Below are positions 55,976 to 64,000 of a stretch of DNA of 64,000 nt, in pieces (position 1 is the stretch's first letter; each line of letters starts with the position of its first letter). Made by a program: the position numbers and the translations under genes. The stretch lies in the NCBI RefSeq assembly GCF_000174355.1, contig NZ_ACIS01000009.1, positions 124,001-188,000 on the forward strand, given 5' to 3'. Source of the stretch: Pseudogulbenkiania ferrooxidans 2002. GTDB taxonomy: Bacteria; Pseudomonadota; Gammaproteobacteria; Burkholderiales; Chromobacteriaceae. The notes beneath the pieces were generated by a model that saw only the letters and a list, made by a program, of their open reading frames with translations, was not told where the DNA came from and ran no database searches.

Positions 55976-57421
55976 ATGGAAACGCTCGCTTCGGCCAACC
56001 TCACCCTGTATCAGCAACTGGCGGAAGACCTGTCGCTGGCGATCAGCCGCGGCACGCTGCCGCCCGGCTCGCGCCTGCCGTCGGTGCGGCGCACCGCCGA
56101 GAGCCGCCGTCTCAGCCTCAACACCGTGGTGGCGGCCTACCGCGTGCTGGAGGACCGCGGCCTGATCGAGGCGCGGCCGCAATCGGGCTACTACGTGCGC
56201 TCGCGCCTGCCGCTGCCGGCGCGCCGCGCCGCGCAGGCCGCCGGTCCGGCGCGCGGCACCGACGGCGCGGTGCTGGACCTGATCGGCGCCTCGCTCAAGG
56301 CGCAGCAGACCCCCGGCTACATCGACATGGCGCTGGCCTGCCCGCACGGCGGCGAGTTTTACCCCGGCGCCAAGCTGGCGCGGCTGATGGGCCAGCTGTT
56401 GCGCAAGAACCCCGGCCTGGTCAGCACCTACGCGCTGCCGCCGGGATCTGAGCGGCTGCGCACCCAGATCGCCCGGCGCGGGCTGGAGCTGGGCATGGCG
56501 CTGCAGCCGGACGACATCGTCCTCACCCACGGCTGCATGGAGGCGCTGCAACTGGCGCTGCGCGCCATCACGCGCCACGGCGACACCGTCGGTATCGAAT
56601 CCCCCACCTACTTCAACCTGCTGCCGCTGTTCGCCAGCTTGGGACTCAAGGCGGTGGAGATTCCCACCGACCCGCAACAGGGGCTGTCGCTGGACGCGCT
56701 GGAACGACTGCTGGCCGAGGGCCGCCTCAACGCCGTGATCGCCATGCCCAACGTGCACAACCCGCTGGGCTCGACCATGCCGCTGGAGAACAAGAAACGG
56801 CTGGCGGCGCTGGCGAACCAGTACCGCGTGCCGCTGATCGAGGACGCGCTGTACGCCGAGTTGCAGTTTGCCGACTCGCTGCAGCCGGCGGTCAAGGCCT
56901 TCGACCGCGACGGCTGGGTGATCGTGTGCGCCAGCTACACCAAGACGCTGGCGCCGGACTTCCGCGTCGGCTGGCTGGAAGGCGGCCGCTTCACCGAGGC
57001 CATCCGCAAGCTGAAGTTCGCCACCTCGATCGCCGAGCCGCTGGTATTGAGCGAGACGCTGGGGCTGTTCCTGGAGTCGGGCGGCTACGACCATCACCTG
57101 CGCGCGCTCAAACGCCGCTACGCCGTGCACGTCGACAAGGTGCGCGCGCTGATCGCCGACCACTTCCCCGCCGGCACCCGCGCCACCCGCCCCTCCGGCG
57201 GCTTCCTGCTGTGGGTGGAATTGCCCGAACCGTGCGACACGGTGGCGTTGTTCCACGCCGCCATCGCCGAGCGCATCAGCATCTCGCCCGGCCCGCTGTA
57301 CTCGCCCAGCGGGCGCTACCGCAATGCGCTGCGCCTGTCGTGCTGCCAGCCGCTGGACGAGCGCTTCCTGGCGGCGCTGGTGCGGCTGGGCGAGCTGGCG
57401 CGACAGCAGGCCGGCGGCTAG
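55976..57421 (+). CDS. MocR-type regulator (GntR helix-turn-helix plus aminotransferase fold)
   Basis: The 481-residue protein has a GntR winged helix (LYQQLAEDLSLAISRGTLPPGSRLPSVRRTAESRRLSLNTVVAAYRVLEDRGLIEARPQSGYYV) and a fold-type I PLP domain with SYTKTLAPDFRVGWLEGG, where the lysine binds PLP. MocR proteins use PLP as a sensor, often of amino acids. The ATG at 55976 fits the domain start. It faces a LysE-type exporter across repeats that look like its operator. Confidence 0.93.
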   Translation: METLASANLTLYQQLAEDLSLAISRGTLPPGSRLPSVRRTAESRRLSLNTVVAAYRVLEDRGLIEARPQSGYYVRSRLPLPARRAAQAAGPARGTDGAVLDLIGASLKAQQTPGYIDMALACPHGGEFYPGAKLARLMGQLLRKNPGLVSTYALPPGSERLRTQIARRGLELGMALQPDDIVLTHGCMEALQLALRAITRHGDTVGIESPTYFNLLPLFASLGLKAVEIPTDPQQGLSLDALERLLAEGRLNAVIAMPNVHNPLGSTMPLENKKRLAALANQYRVPLIEDALYAELQFADSLQPAVKAFDRDGWVIVCASYTKTLAPDFRVGWLEGGRFTEAIRKLKFATSIAEPLVLSETLGLFLESGGYDHHLRALKRRYAVHVDKVRALIADHFPAGTRATRPSGGFLLWVELPEPCDTVALFHAAIAERISISPGPLYSPSGRYRNALRLSCCQPLDERFLAALVRLGELARQQAGG

Positions 57422-57429
57422 GACGCGCC

Positions 57430-58461
57430 TCAGCCGCGCCGCTCGATCAGCTCGCGCAAGGGCCGCGGCAGGGGCTGGCGCAGCCACTGGCTGATCGCCG
57501 CCTCGTGGCGCTGCCAGACGATGCCGAGCGCCACCACGCCCAGGCCGAGCAGGGTCAGCGCGAACGGAAACAGCAGGCTGTCCTTGAACACGTCGTAGGC
57601 CAGGTGGCCGAGGTAGCCCGCCGTGCCCAGCGCGCCGTACACCACGAACACCCGGCGCGACAGCACCGCGCCCACCACGATCATCCCCAGGTTGACGCAC
57701 AGGTAGAAGAACTTGCCCAGCTCGCTGTCCGAACGCAGCAGCGACAGGCCACACCAGAACGCCATCACGCCGAACAGGTAGAGCCAGAAGGCGAAGTCCC
57801 AGTCGCGGCGGCTGCGGATATCCACCCACAGCGCCAGCAGCACCACGGCCAGGCCGAACCACAGCGACACCAGCTTGCGCAATTCCCAGCCCACGTCCGG
57901 GTCGCCGGCCAGGAACGGCGTCAGGTCCATGCTCATGTACCACAGCGTGACGGCGACGGGCATCACCAGGAAGGGCAGACGGTAGCGCCACAGGGCAACG
58001 GCGCCGGCGGCGAGCGTGGCCAATTCCATCATGAGCCAGCGCCCGTCGATGAACACGTGGTAGTCACGGTAAGTGAACGGTCCGGCCCACCAGCCCAGCA
58101 GCTGCTGCAGGCCGTACACGGCGAGCGGCGTGAGCACCACCACGAAGGTGGCGGTGATGCCGGCCGGAATTGGCAGCCGCCGGCGCAGCAGCCACTCGGT
58201 GAGCGCGATGCCGGCCACGGCGTACACCAGGCAGATCAGCAGCAAGCCGCCGCCGCCGAAGCGCTCCCAGCCCAGGGTCATGAACAGGCTCATGGCGCCG
58301 ATCGCGATCAGCCCGCCCAGGTAGTAGAGGATATGGACGAAACGGAAGCTCGGCGTGTCGTGGCCGCTCTCCGCCAGGAACTGCCACAGCCCCTCCGCCT
58401 GCTCGGCGCTGATCACGCCGCACTTCACCGCCTGGTCCAAGCGCTCACGATCCAATTCCAT
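57430..58461 (-). CDS. DUF2157-type polytopic membrane protein
   Basis: The 343-residue protein has a short N-terminal domain (ELDRERLDQAVKCGVISAEQAEGLWQFLAES) and about ten hydrophobic segments, the DUF2157 arrangement. Function unknown. GGAGGGG precedes the ATG at 58461. Its stop lies nine bases past the end of the convergent MocR gene, with no terminator between. Confidence 0.75.
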   Translation of the reverse strand: MELDRERLDQAVKCGVISAEQAEGLWQFLAESGHDTPSFRFVHILYYLGGLIAIGAMSLFMTLGWERFGGGGLLLICLVYAVAGIALTEWLLRRRLPIPAGITATFVVVLTPLAVYGLQQLLGWWAGPFTYRDYHVFIDGRWLMMELATLAAGAVALWRYRLPFLVMPVAVTLWYMSMDLTPFLAGDPDVGWELRKLVSLWFGLAVVLLALWVDIRSRRDWDFAFWLYLFGVMAFWCGLSLLRSDSELGKFFYLCVNLGMIVVGAVLSRRVFVVYGALGTAGYLGHLAYDVFKDSLLFPFALTLLGLGVVALGIVWQRHEAAISQWLRQPLPRPLRELIERRG

Positions 58462-58549
58462 GCCCACCCCTCCGTTCGGCCGCCGGCCCGCACGGCCGGT
58501 CTTGCAAGCACTATAGCCAAGCCGGCGCAGTGCGCTCCTTAAGCGCCCT

Positions 58550-58571
58550 CTTCGGCCAACGTTGGCCGAAG
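58550..58571 (-). terminator. Perfect palindromic pair of the TTCGGCCAAC repeat after benE
   Basis: The half CTTCGGCCAAC and its complement GTTGGCCGAAG abut to make a 22-bp perfect palindrome, 16 bases past the benE stop. It could fold as a short-loop hairpin, though no T-run follows. It is one of four intergenic pairs of the dispersed repeat. Confidence 0.6.
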
Positions 58572-58586
58572 CACGCAACCCGGCCG

Positions 58587-59747
58587 TCAGCCGCGCCGCG
58601 CGTTCAGCACCAGCAAGGCCAGCGTGCCGCCCACCAGCCCCCAGAACGCCGAGCCGACGCCGAACAGCGTTACCCCGGAAGCGGTAATCAGAAAGGTGAT
58701 CAACGCCGGTTCGCGCTCGGCGTCGTCCCTCATCGCCGTGGTCAGGCCGCCGGCGATGGTGCCGAACAGCGCCAGCCCGGCGATGGCCAGCACCAGCTCC
58801 TTGGGAAAGGCCGCGAACAGCGCGCCGACGGTGGCGCCGAACACGCCGAGCAGCAGGTAGATGCCGCCGGCCGCCACGCTGGCGAGGTAGCGCCGCGCCG
58901 GGTCCTCGTGCGCCTCGCGGCTCATGCACAAGGCGGCGGTGATCGCCGCCAAATTGACGGCAAAGCAGCCGAACGGCGCCAGCACCAGGTTGACCAGCCC
59001 GGTGCCGGTCATCAGCACCGAGATCGGCGGACGATAGCCGGCAGAGTGCAGCACCGCCACGCCCGGCACGTTCTGCGAGGCCATGGTCACCACAAACAGC
59101 GGCAGCCCCACGCCGAGCAGCACGCCGGGCGAGAACACCGGCGTGGTCCACAGCGGCGTCGCCAGCTCCAAGGCCAGGCCGCCCAGATGCAGGCCGCCCT
59201 GCCCCGCCGCGATCAGTCCGCCCAGCAACAGCACCAGTACCACCGCGTAGCGCGGCAGCAGACGCTTGAGGAACAGGTAGGCGACGAACATCGGCAGCAC
59301 CAGCGCCAGGTTGGCCTGCATCGCGCCGAACACGTTCATGCCGAACTTCACCAGGATGCCCGCCAGCATCGCCGCCGCCATCGGCAGCGGGATGCGGCTG
59401 ATGGCGCGCTCGAACAGCCCGGTGACGCCGGACAGCGTGATCAGCCCGGCTGAAAACACGAAGGCGCCGATCGCCTCCGGCAGGCTCACCCCGGACAGGC
59501 TGGTGATCAACAGCGCCGCGCCCGGCGTCGACCACGCCGTCACCACCGGCACCTTGTAGCGCAGCGACAGGCCGATGCAGGTCAGCCCCATCGCCAGCCC
59601 CAGCGCCATCAGCCACGAGCTGATTTCAGCGGGGTTGGCGCCGGCGCTGCGGGCAGCCTCGAACACGATGGCGGCGGAGCTGGTATACCCCACCAGCACG
59701 GTCACGAAACCGGCGGTGAGCGCGGGAAGGTCTTGGCGGGTCAGCAT
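58587..59747 (-). CDS. benE: Benzoate/H+ symporter-family protein (BenE)
   Basis: The 386-residue protein has about twelve hydrophobic segments and the BenE signature: TAGFVTVLVGYTSSAAIVFEAA, WSTPGAALLITSLSGVSLPEAIGAFVFSAGL, ASQNVPGVAVLHSAGYRPP. BenE takes up benzoate with a proton, but no benzoate-degradation genes are present here, so substrate may differ. It ends at the palindromic pair at 58550-58571. Confidence 0.9.
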   Translation of the reverse strand: MLTRQDLPALTAGFVTVLVGYTSSAAIVFEAARSAGANPAEISSWLMALGLAMGLTCIGLSLRYKVPVVTAWSTPGAALLITSLSGVSLPEAIGAFVFSAGLITLSGVTGLFERAISRIPLPMAAAMLAGILVKFGMNVFGAMQANLALVLPMFVAYLFLKRLLPRYAVVLVLLLGGLIAAGQGGLHLGGLALELATPLWTTPVFSPGVLLGVGLPLFVVTMASQNVPGVAVLHSAGYRPPISVLMTGTGLVNLVLAPFGCFAVNLAAITAALCMSREAHEDPARRYLASVAAGGIYLLLGVFGATVGALFAAFPKELVLAIAGLALFGTIAGGLTTAMRDDAEREPALITFLITASGVTLFGVGSAFWGLVGGTLALLVLNARRG

Positions 59748-59912
59748 GGTGGCATCAGAAGCAGGAAAAACGCCCAGCCTGCCGTGCCGGCGTCATGTTG
59801 TCCAGCCCGAACAGGCACTCCGCGCGGAGGGTAGCCAGAACGGCCAACGTTGCCTCAACCAGCATCCTGGCATACAACGAAACGTTACCCACCCTCCGTA
59901 ACGGACCCCACC

Positions 59913-60305
59913 ATGAAGAAAATCCTGTTGGCCCTGAGCCTGTCCCTCGCCGCCGCCACGGCGCTGGCCGCGGAACGCGTCTACTTCGTCGAACCGGCCG
60001 ATGGCGCTGCCGTGAAGAGCCCGTTCAAGGTGCGCTTCGGCGTCGAAGGCATGGCGATTGCCCCCGCCGGCGACATGAAACCCGGCACCGGCCATCACCA
60101 CCTGATCATCGACGGCAGCCCCGTGCCCCTGAACGAAGTGGTCGCCACCGACGACAGCCACCGCCATTTCGGCAAGGGCCAGACCGAAACCGAGCTGACG
60201 CTGCCACCAGGCGAGCACACCCTGACGCTGCAGTTCGCCAACGGCGCGCATCAATCGTTCGGCCCGGCGATGAGCAGCAGCATCAAGGTACGGGTTGTCC
60301 CCTGA
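59913..60305 (+). CDS. DUF4399 periplasmic protein
   Basis: The 130-residue protein has a signal peptide (KKILLALSLSLAAATALA) and a beta-sandwich-like domain with ERVYFVEPADGAAVKSPFKVRFGVEGM, the histidine-rich GTGHHHLIIDG and HTLTLQFANGAHQSFGPAMSSSIKV, matching DUF4399. Function unknown; the HHH could bind metal. The ATG at 59913 is set by the signal peptide. Confidence 0.88.
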   Translation: MKKILLALSLSLAAATALAAERVYFVEPADGAAVKSPFKVRFGVEGMAIAPAGDMKPGTGHHHLIIDGSPVPLNEVVATDDSHRHFGKGQTETELTLPPGEHTLTLQFANGAHQSFGPAMSSSIKVRVVP

Positions 60306-60494
60306 GAACCTGCTCACGCTCTTTTTACGCGCTGCGCGGGGCCGGCACATGGCCAGATACGAGGCGGACGAGGCGGCTTTGGCATTCCAAGACCAAGTCG
60401 ACCGACGACGCCGATGGCCGTTTGCCGGCCCCGCCCCCGCAGCGGGAGCCCCCTCCGCCCTCCTCTCGCCCCGTCGGCATTGCCCACGCGCCCG

Positions 60495-60516
60495 CTTCGG
60501 CCAACGTTGGCCGAAG
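60495..60516. repeat. Perfect palindromic pair of the TTCGGCCAAC repeat
   Basis: Identical to the 22-bp palindrome at 58550-58571. It lies 190 bases past the stop of the DUF4399 gene and 228 bases before the Yip1-like gene's stop side, so it belongs to no obvious terminator. Confidence 0.7.
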
Positions 60517-60680
60517 ACACCTCCAGGTGGCATGCGCCAACGGCCGGCTTAACCGACACCGCCGGGACAGGACACAACGAGGCCGCACCGGCCAAAGAAA
60601 TGGCGGAAGACCCCTGCCGGGCCTTCCGCCTTGCGCTTCCTGCCGTGACATTGTTCCGAGACCCCAGTCCTCCCATGACA

Positions 60681-60711
60681 AAAGGCCAGGGACGTCCCGA
60701 CGTCCCTGGCC
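60681..60711 (-). terminator. Terminator after the Yip1-like gene
   Basis: GGCCAGGGACGT and its exact complement form a 12-bp stem around CCCG; on the minus strand it runs into TTTTG. It is 33 bases past the stop at 60744. Confidence 0.9.
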
Positions 60712-60743
60712 CTTGATCGGTTGCCGCCCGGAACGCTAGCGCG

Positions 60744-61307
60744 TCACAGCAGCGGCACCACCAGAATCGCCACTACCAGCGCCCAGATCAGCGCCCCGAA
60801 CGAAAAGATGGTGTAGGCGCGCGATACCGTGGTCACCGACTCGTCATGCTGGAACCAGCCATCCAGGCCGTGATAAATCAGTCCACCGGAGGCCAGCAGG
60901 GCCAGCAGGGCGACCACCACGTTGAGTGCCGGCGACGGCACGAACAGCGACAGCGACGACAGCCAGATGGGGATCGGCGCATACGCCGCCAGGCGGAAGC
61001 CGTCGCGGTACTCGAGCGGGTGGTCCCGGCTTTCCACCGACTGGATCAGCCAGCCCATGGCAAACACGCAGCCCCACTCCACCACCAGGAACACCAGCGA
61101 AATCCACACCCAGTTCATCAGCGTGGTATCCGGGGCGTATACCGCGCGGTGCCAGGTGGCGGCGTAGAGGATCATCGCCACCGGCAGCAGCGACAACGGC
61201 AGCACTACCTTGAAAAAGGTTGCCATCACGGAAGGGTGTTGCCTGGCCAACTCCGGCCAGCCCTCATGCGACGACCAGATCATTTTGGGAGCATTCATCA
61301 GGTTCAC
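60744..61307 (-). CDS. Yip1-domain inner-membrane protein
   Basis: The 187-residue protein has five hydrophobic segments (VVLPLSLLPVAMILYAATW; WVWISLVFLVVEWGCVFAMGWLI; FRLAAYAPIPIWLSSLSLFVP; ALNVVVALLALLASGGLIYHGLDGWF; FSFGALIWALVVAILVVPL) with the Yip1 pattern of AYAPIP. Bacterial members have no known role. GTG at 61307 has GGAGG eight bases upstream; the ATG three codons later is the alternative. Confidence 0.8.
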   Translation of the reverse strand: MNLMNAPKMIWSSHEGWPELARQHPSVMATFFKVVLPLSLLPVAMILYAATWHRAVYAPDTTLMNWVWISLVFLVVEWGCVFAMGWLIQSVESRDHPLEYRDGFRLAAYAPIPIWLSSLSLFVPSPALNVVVALLALLASGGLIYHGLDGWFQHDESVTTVSRAYTIFSFGALIWALVVAILVVPLL

Positions 61308-61325
61308 GGCATTCCCTCCGGGTGA

Positions 61326-61364
61326 CAAAAAACTGCACGCATTACTTTAAAGCTAATGCAGCAG
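61326..61364 (-). terminator. Terminator after bacterioferritin
   Basis: On the minus strand CTGCTGCATTA pairs, with one bulge, with TAATGCGTGCAG and is followed by TTTTTTG. It is about 40 bases past the bfr stop. Confidence 0.8.
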
Positions 61365-61401
61365 GTCACAAATTCAAGGTCGACTCCGGGAATGCCGCGC
61401 C

Positions 61402-61866
61402 CTAGGTCTGCGACTGCAGATAGTTGGGCAGGCCGATCAGCTTGATCAGCCCCAGCTGCTGCTCCAGCCAATGGGCATGATCCTCCTCGGTATCGTCCAG
61501 CTGGGCCTCCAGCAACTCGCGGCTGACGTAGTCGCCCTCCTGTTCGCACACGGCAATCGCCGCACGCAGCAAGGCCACCGTGTCGTACTCCAGCTTGAGG
61601 TCGTTGGCCAGCATGCTCTCGACGTCCTTGCCGATGTTGAGCTTGCCGGGGCTCATCGCCGGGGTGCCTTCGAGAAACAGGATACGGTTGATCAGCCCGG
61701 CCGCGTGCCCGGTCTCCTCTTCCATTTCGTGGTTCAGCCGCTCAAACAGCTTGCCGAACCCCCAGTCGTGGTACATGCGCGAGTGGATGAAATACTGGTC
61801 GCGCGCCGTGAGTTCACCGGCCAGCTGCTTGTTGAGCGCCGCGATAACGGCCTTGTTGCCTTTCAT
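61402..61866 (-). CDS. bfr: Bacterioferritin subunit without the heme-ligand methionine
   Basis: The 154-residue subunit aligns end to end with E. coli Bfr: [73 protein letters not shown]. Ferroxidase residues Glu18, Glu51, His54, Glu94, Glu127 and His130 are kept. The heme-binding Met52 of E. coli is Thr in [11 protein letters not shown], so it should not bind heme by itself. Neisseria and some others pair such a subunit with a Met52 one; the partner is not in this window. AGGAGA precedes the ATG at 61866. Confidence 0.93.
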   Translation of the reverse strand: MKGNKAVIAALNKQLAGELTARDQYFIHSRMYHDWGFGKLFERLNHEMEEETGHAAGLINRILFLEGTPAMSPGKLNIGKDVESMLANDLKLEYDTVALLRAAIAVCEQEGDYVSRELLEAQLDDTEEDHAHWLEQQLGLIKLIGLPNYLQSQT

Positions 61867-62060
61867 GGTCGGTCTCCTGAGGTGAGGGAATTCCACCTGC
61901 CGCAAGGCGCACCGGCACCCGCGCTCCGAGCGGAGGCAATCCCGTTACTGAAAACGGCACGCAGCGGGCGACGGCAGCAGGCGGCTCGCACGCAACTGCC
62001 GCCCAAGGAGTCGGCACGCCGCAGCCCTCTCCCGGAGCGGCGGAAATTCAGCATGCAGGT

Positions 62061-62921
62061 CTAGTCATGATGCTCAAAACGGTGGTCACAGCTCGGACAC
62101 TTGGCCGCGGCTTCCACCGTCCAGAACACGTGGGTCACCGTCTTTGACCCGTCCGTGTTGTAGCGCTCGTACAGCGAGCTGCGGCCGTTCACCGACTGGC
62201 GCACCAAGGCCCCCCAGCTGCGCGGGTCGTCGGTGATATCGACCCCCGCCGAGGCCGCCGTGGTCGCGGCAACGGTAGTCGTGCTGTCGAGGTGAGCATA
62301 GACGATGTTCAACTCTTCGAAGTCATGGGCATTGGGGTGCGTGCTCAGCGTGCTGCCGGCGTTGCTGCCGGTGTTGGAGAAGTAGTCCATGCAGGTGTTC
62401 AGCGAGCTGCCGTCGGTGGACTGGTGGTCGAGACCGAAGGTATGCGCTGTCTCCTGGCAGATCACGTGCAGCTTCTCGTTGGGATTGTTGTAGGTCGCCA
62501 GGTTGAAGTACGAGTCGTTCATCTTCGCGGTGCCCTGGGTGATGTGGGTGCCGCCGGTGATGTTGATCGAGGCCAGCCCGAGCCAGCCGTTGTAGCCGTA
62601 CTTGCCGTTGCACACCTGGGTGGTGCCGCTGACCATCGAGCACCGTTTCGTCGACTGTCCGGCAACGACGGCGGTGAGCAGCGGGGTCGAACTCGCCCCG
62701 AAACTGGTCGGGCTGTTCCAGTCGCTGGACGCCTGATGGAGATAACTCACCCAGTCCGCCGCGGTCAGGTTGTTGCCAAGCGACAAGGTGAACTGGGCGC
62801 TCGTGCGCGCCCAGTGGTAGCCGCCCCAGGAATGGGTCGCCATGGCGGCCCCCGGCAGCGCCGCCAATGCCGACCCCATGGCCAGCCACAACAGTGAACG
62901 TCGATACGTCGCGTCGAACAT
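62061..62921 (-). CDS. Secreted metzincin-like protein with QExxH instead of HExxH
   Basis: The 286-residue protein has a signal peptide (LWLAMGSALAALPGAAMA). HVICQETAHTFGLDHQ (residues 152-167) has the metzincin spacing H-E-x-x-H-x-x-G-x-x-H but with Gln156 where the first zinc histidine should be; Glu157, His160, Gly163 and His166 are kept. A Met-turn-like TCMDY (Met178) follows. The C terminus has a CxxC (CPSCDHRF) that may bind metal. It may be a zinc protease using glutamine, or an inactive binding protein. No operon partners. Confidence 0.7.
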   Translation of the reverse strand: MFDATYRRSLLWLAMGSALAALPGAAMATHSWGGYHWARTSAQFTLSLGNNLTAADWVSYLHQASSDWNSPTSFGASSTPLLTAVVAGQSTKRCSMVSGTTQVCNGKYGYNGWLGLASINITGGTHITQGTAKMNDSYFNLATYNNPNEKLHVICQETAHTFGLDHQSTDGSSLNTCMDYFSNTGSNAGSTLSTHPNAHDFEELNIVYAHLDSTTTVAATTAASAGVDITDDPRSWGALVRQSVNGRSSLYERYNTDGSKTVTHVFWTVEAAAKCPSCDHRFEHHD

Positions 62922-63159
62922 GGTGCTCCCCCCGATGGTTTCAGCGACAGCGGCCGGCCCCGTTACCGGGGCGCCGGGCTGGCGCGCATTCTTCCCGGCA
63001 AGCCGCCCCGCCGCCGTCGCGGCGATCTCGGCTCTCCATGTTCAATAGTTATAGTGGGGTGCCTGCAAAATCCAAACTGCAAGTGCATGCCGTGACACGA
63101 TGCGGCCGTTTCTCTCTTCCTGGCACGAGACAGGGCCGCCGCGTGCGCACTCCGAAATG

Positions 63160-63199
63160 AAAAACCCCCGCCCTCCTCTCGGAGCGGCGGGGGGCATCG
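63160..63199 (-). terminator. Terminator after gltX
   Basis: On the minus strand CCCCCCGCC pairs with GGCGGGGG around a 13-base loop and runs into TTTTTC. It lies about 45 bases past the gltX stop. Confidence 0.85.
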
Positions 63200-63207
63200 T
63201 CATTCGC

Positions 63208-63228
63208 CTTCGGCCAACCTTGGCCGAG
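63208..63228. repeat. Palindromic pair of the TTCGGCCAAC repeat after gltX
   Basis: TTCGGCCAA, CC and TTGGCCGA make an eight-base stem with a two-base centre, 12 bases past the gltX stop and before its T-run terminator. The second half has one change (GAG for GAA). Confidence 0.65.
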
Positions 63229-63239
63229 GCGTCAACGCA

Positions 63240-64000
63240 TCAGGCCTGAGCCTGGCCCATGCGGCGCAGCACTTCGTCCTTGCCGATCAGCGCCAGCACG
63301 GCGTCGACCGACGGCGTCTGCGTGGTGCCGCACACCAGCACGCGCAGCGGCATGCCGAGCTGGCCCATCTTGATGCCTTCGGCGGTGCAGAACGGCTTGA
63401 ACAGGTGGTGGATCGCCTCGGCGTTCCATTCGGTCAGCGCGGCGAGTTGCTCGGCGAAGCGCGCCATGCGCGCCTTGCTGTCGTCGGCCAGGTGCTTTTC
63501 GACGTCGGCGGCGGCCGGCTCGCGCGTCTTGTAGAAGTAATCGCACTCGGCGGCCAGCGCGTTGAGATCCTGCACCCGCTCCTTGACCAGCGCAATGACG
63601 TCGCTCAGGCACGGGCCGCTGGACGGATCGATGCCGGCCTCGGCCAGTTTCGGGGCGATCAGTTGCGCCAGGCGCAGGTTGTCAGCGGCCTTGATATGCT
63701 GGGCGTTGAGCCACAGAAATTTCTCGTTGTTGAAGCGGCTGGCCGAGGGGCTGACGTCCTTCAGGTCGAACCATTCGACAAACTGTTCCAAGGAGAAGAA
63801 CTCGTCGTCGCCATGGCCCCAGCCGAGGCGCGCCAGGTAGTTGAGCAGCGCTTCCGGCAGGATGCCTTTGGCGGCGTAGTCGACCACGCTCACCGCGTCG
63901 CGGCGCTTCGACATCTTCTGGCCGTCCTCGTTGAGGATCATCGGCAGATGGCCGTACACCGGCAGCGGCGCGTTAAGCGCCTGCAAGATGTTGATCTGGC
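63240..64000 (-). CDS. gltX: Glutamyl-tRNA synthetase, C-terminal part (cut by window edge)
   Basis: The visible 253 residues include the class I KMSKR motif (NEDGQKMSKRRDAVSVVDYAAKG) with the lysine that holds ATP, and the anticodon-binding helical domain with FLWLNAQHIKAADNLRLAQLIAPKL to the stop. The enzyme charges tRNA-Glu. The N-terminal catalytic half lies outside. Total family length is about 460-490. It is followed by the dispersed-repeat pair and a terminator. Confidence 0.96.
   Translation of the reverse strand, partial: QINILQALNAPLPVYGHLPMILNEDGQKMSKRRDAVSVVDYAAKGILPEALLNYLARLGWGHGDDEFFSLEQFVEWFDLKDVSPSASRFNNEKFLWLNAQHIKAADNLRLAQLIAPKLAEAGIDPSSGPCLSDVIALVKERVQDLNALAAECDYFYKTREPAAADVEKHLADDSKARMARFAEQLAALTEWNAEAIHHLFKPFCTAEGIKMGQLGMPLRVLVCGTTQTPSVDAVLALIGKDEVLRRMGQAQA

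Larger units (their letters stand above)
60306..60743. other. 438-base intergenic region
   Basis: It holds the palindromic pair of the dispersed repeat (60495-60516) and a strong terminator (60681-60711). I see no gene on either strand in the rest. Confidence 0.6.
62922..63239. other. 318-base intergenic region
   Basis: It holds the gltX terminator (63160-63199) and a palindromic pair of the dispersed repeat (63208-63228). No gene is seen in 62922-63159, which should carry the promoter of the metzincin-like gene. Confidence 0.6.

Overview
The window is a GC-rich bacterial chromosome segment. Gene content and order point to a flagellated betaproteobacterium, most likely Neisseriales and close to Chromobacteriaceae. 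The clues are the order pepP-ubiH-ubiH paralogue-dsbC, FbpABC iron uptake, a complete fliE-to-fliR flagellar block, and an alpha-type bacterioferritin without the heme ligand. This is inference from protein families; no 16S or other marker is present. Both edges cut a gene: pyruvate kinase on the left and gltX on the right. I saw no tRNA, rRNA, CRISPR array, intact insertion sequence or prophage.

Layout. 1-10 kb: carbon and formate metabolism. It holds pyk with HexR-like boxes, an orphan ClpP-like protease, and a minus-strand set fdhB (frameshifted)-fdhA-formate/nitrite channel-beta-CASP hydrolase, then a PPi-type phosphofructokinase. 10-14 kb: rfbBDAC for dTDP-L-rhamnose. 14-21 kb: acyl-CoA-binding protein, a TonB-like protein, dsbC, two ubiquinone hydroxylases, pepP, a VanZ-like protein and a YebC regulator. 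21-36 kb: a flagellar block transcribed leftward (fliEFGHIJK, fliLMNOP, a GNAT acetyltransferase, fliQR), headed by a FleR/FlrC-type sigma-54 activator, a CheB catalytic domain and a tyrosine phosphatase. 36-42 kb: cspA, uvrB, a PbpG-type peptidase, and a LysR/oxidoreductase divergent pair with a LysE exporter. 42-49 kb: fbpABC and a cytochrome b561/heme-domain protein with a ferredoxin reductase, both transcripts with Fur-box-like sites. 50-52 kb: flgP-flgT. 52-64 kb: transporters and regulators (GlxA-type, EamA, LysE, MocR, BenE), small conserved proteins, bacterioferritin, an unusual metzincin-like secreted protein, and gltX.

Two kinds of non-coding structure stand out. First, a 10-mer core TTCGGCCAAC (or its complement) occurs far more often than chance, singly inside genes and as head-to-head inverted pairs just after genes. 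That is the architecture of Neisseriaceae DNA uptake sequences, but the sequence is different. Second, five 130-200 bp elements with matched but mutually different terminal inverted repeats and shared interior blocks sit 3' of minus-strand genes, four of them within a few bases of the stop codon. They look like a family of structured intercistronic repeats between 10.7 and 20.6 kb.
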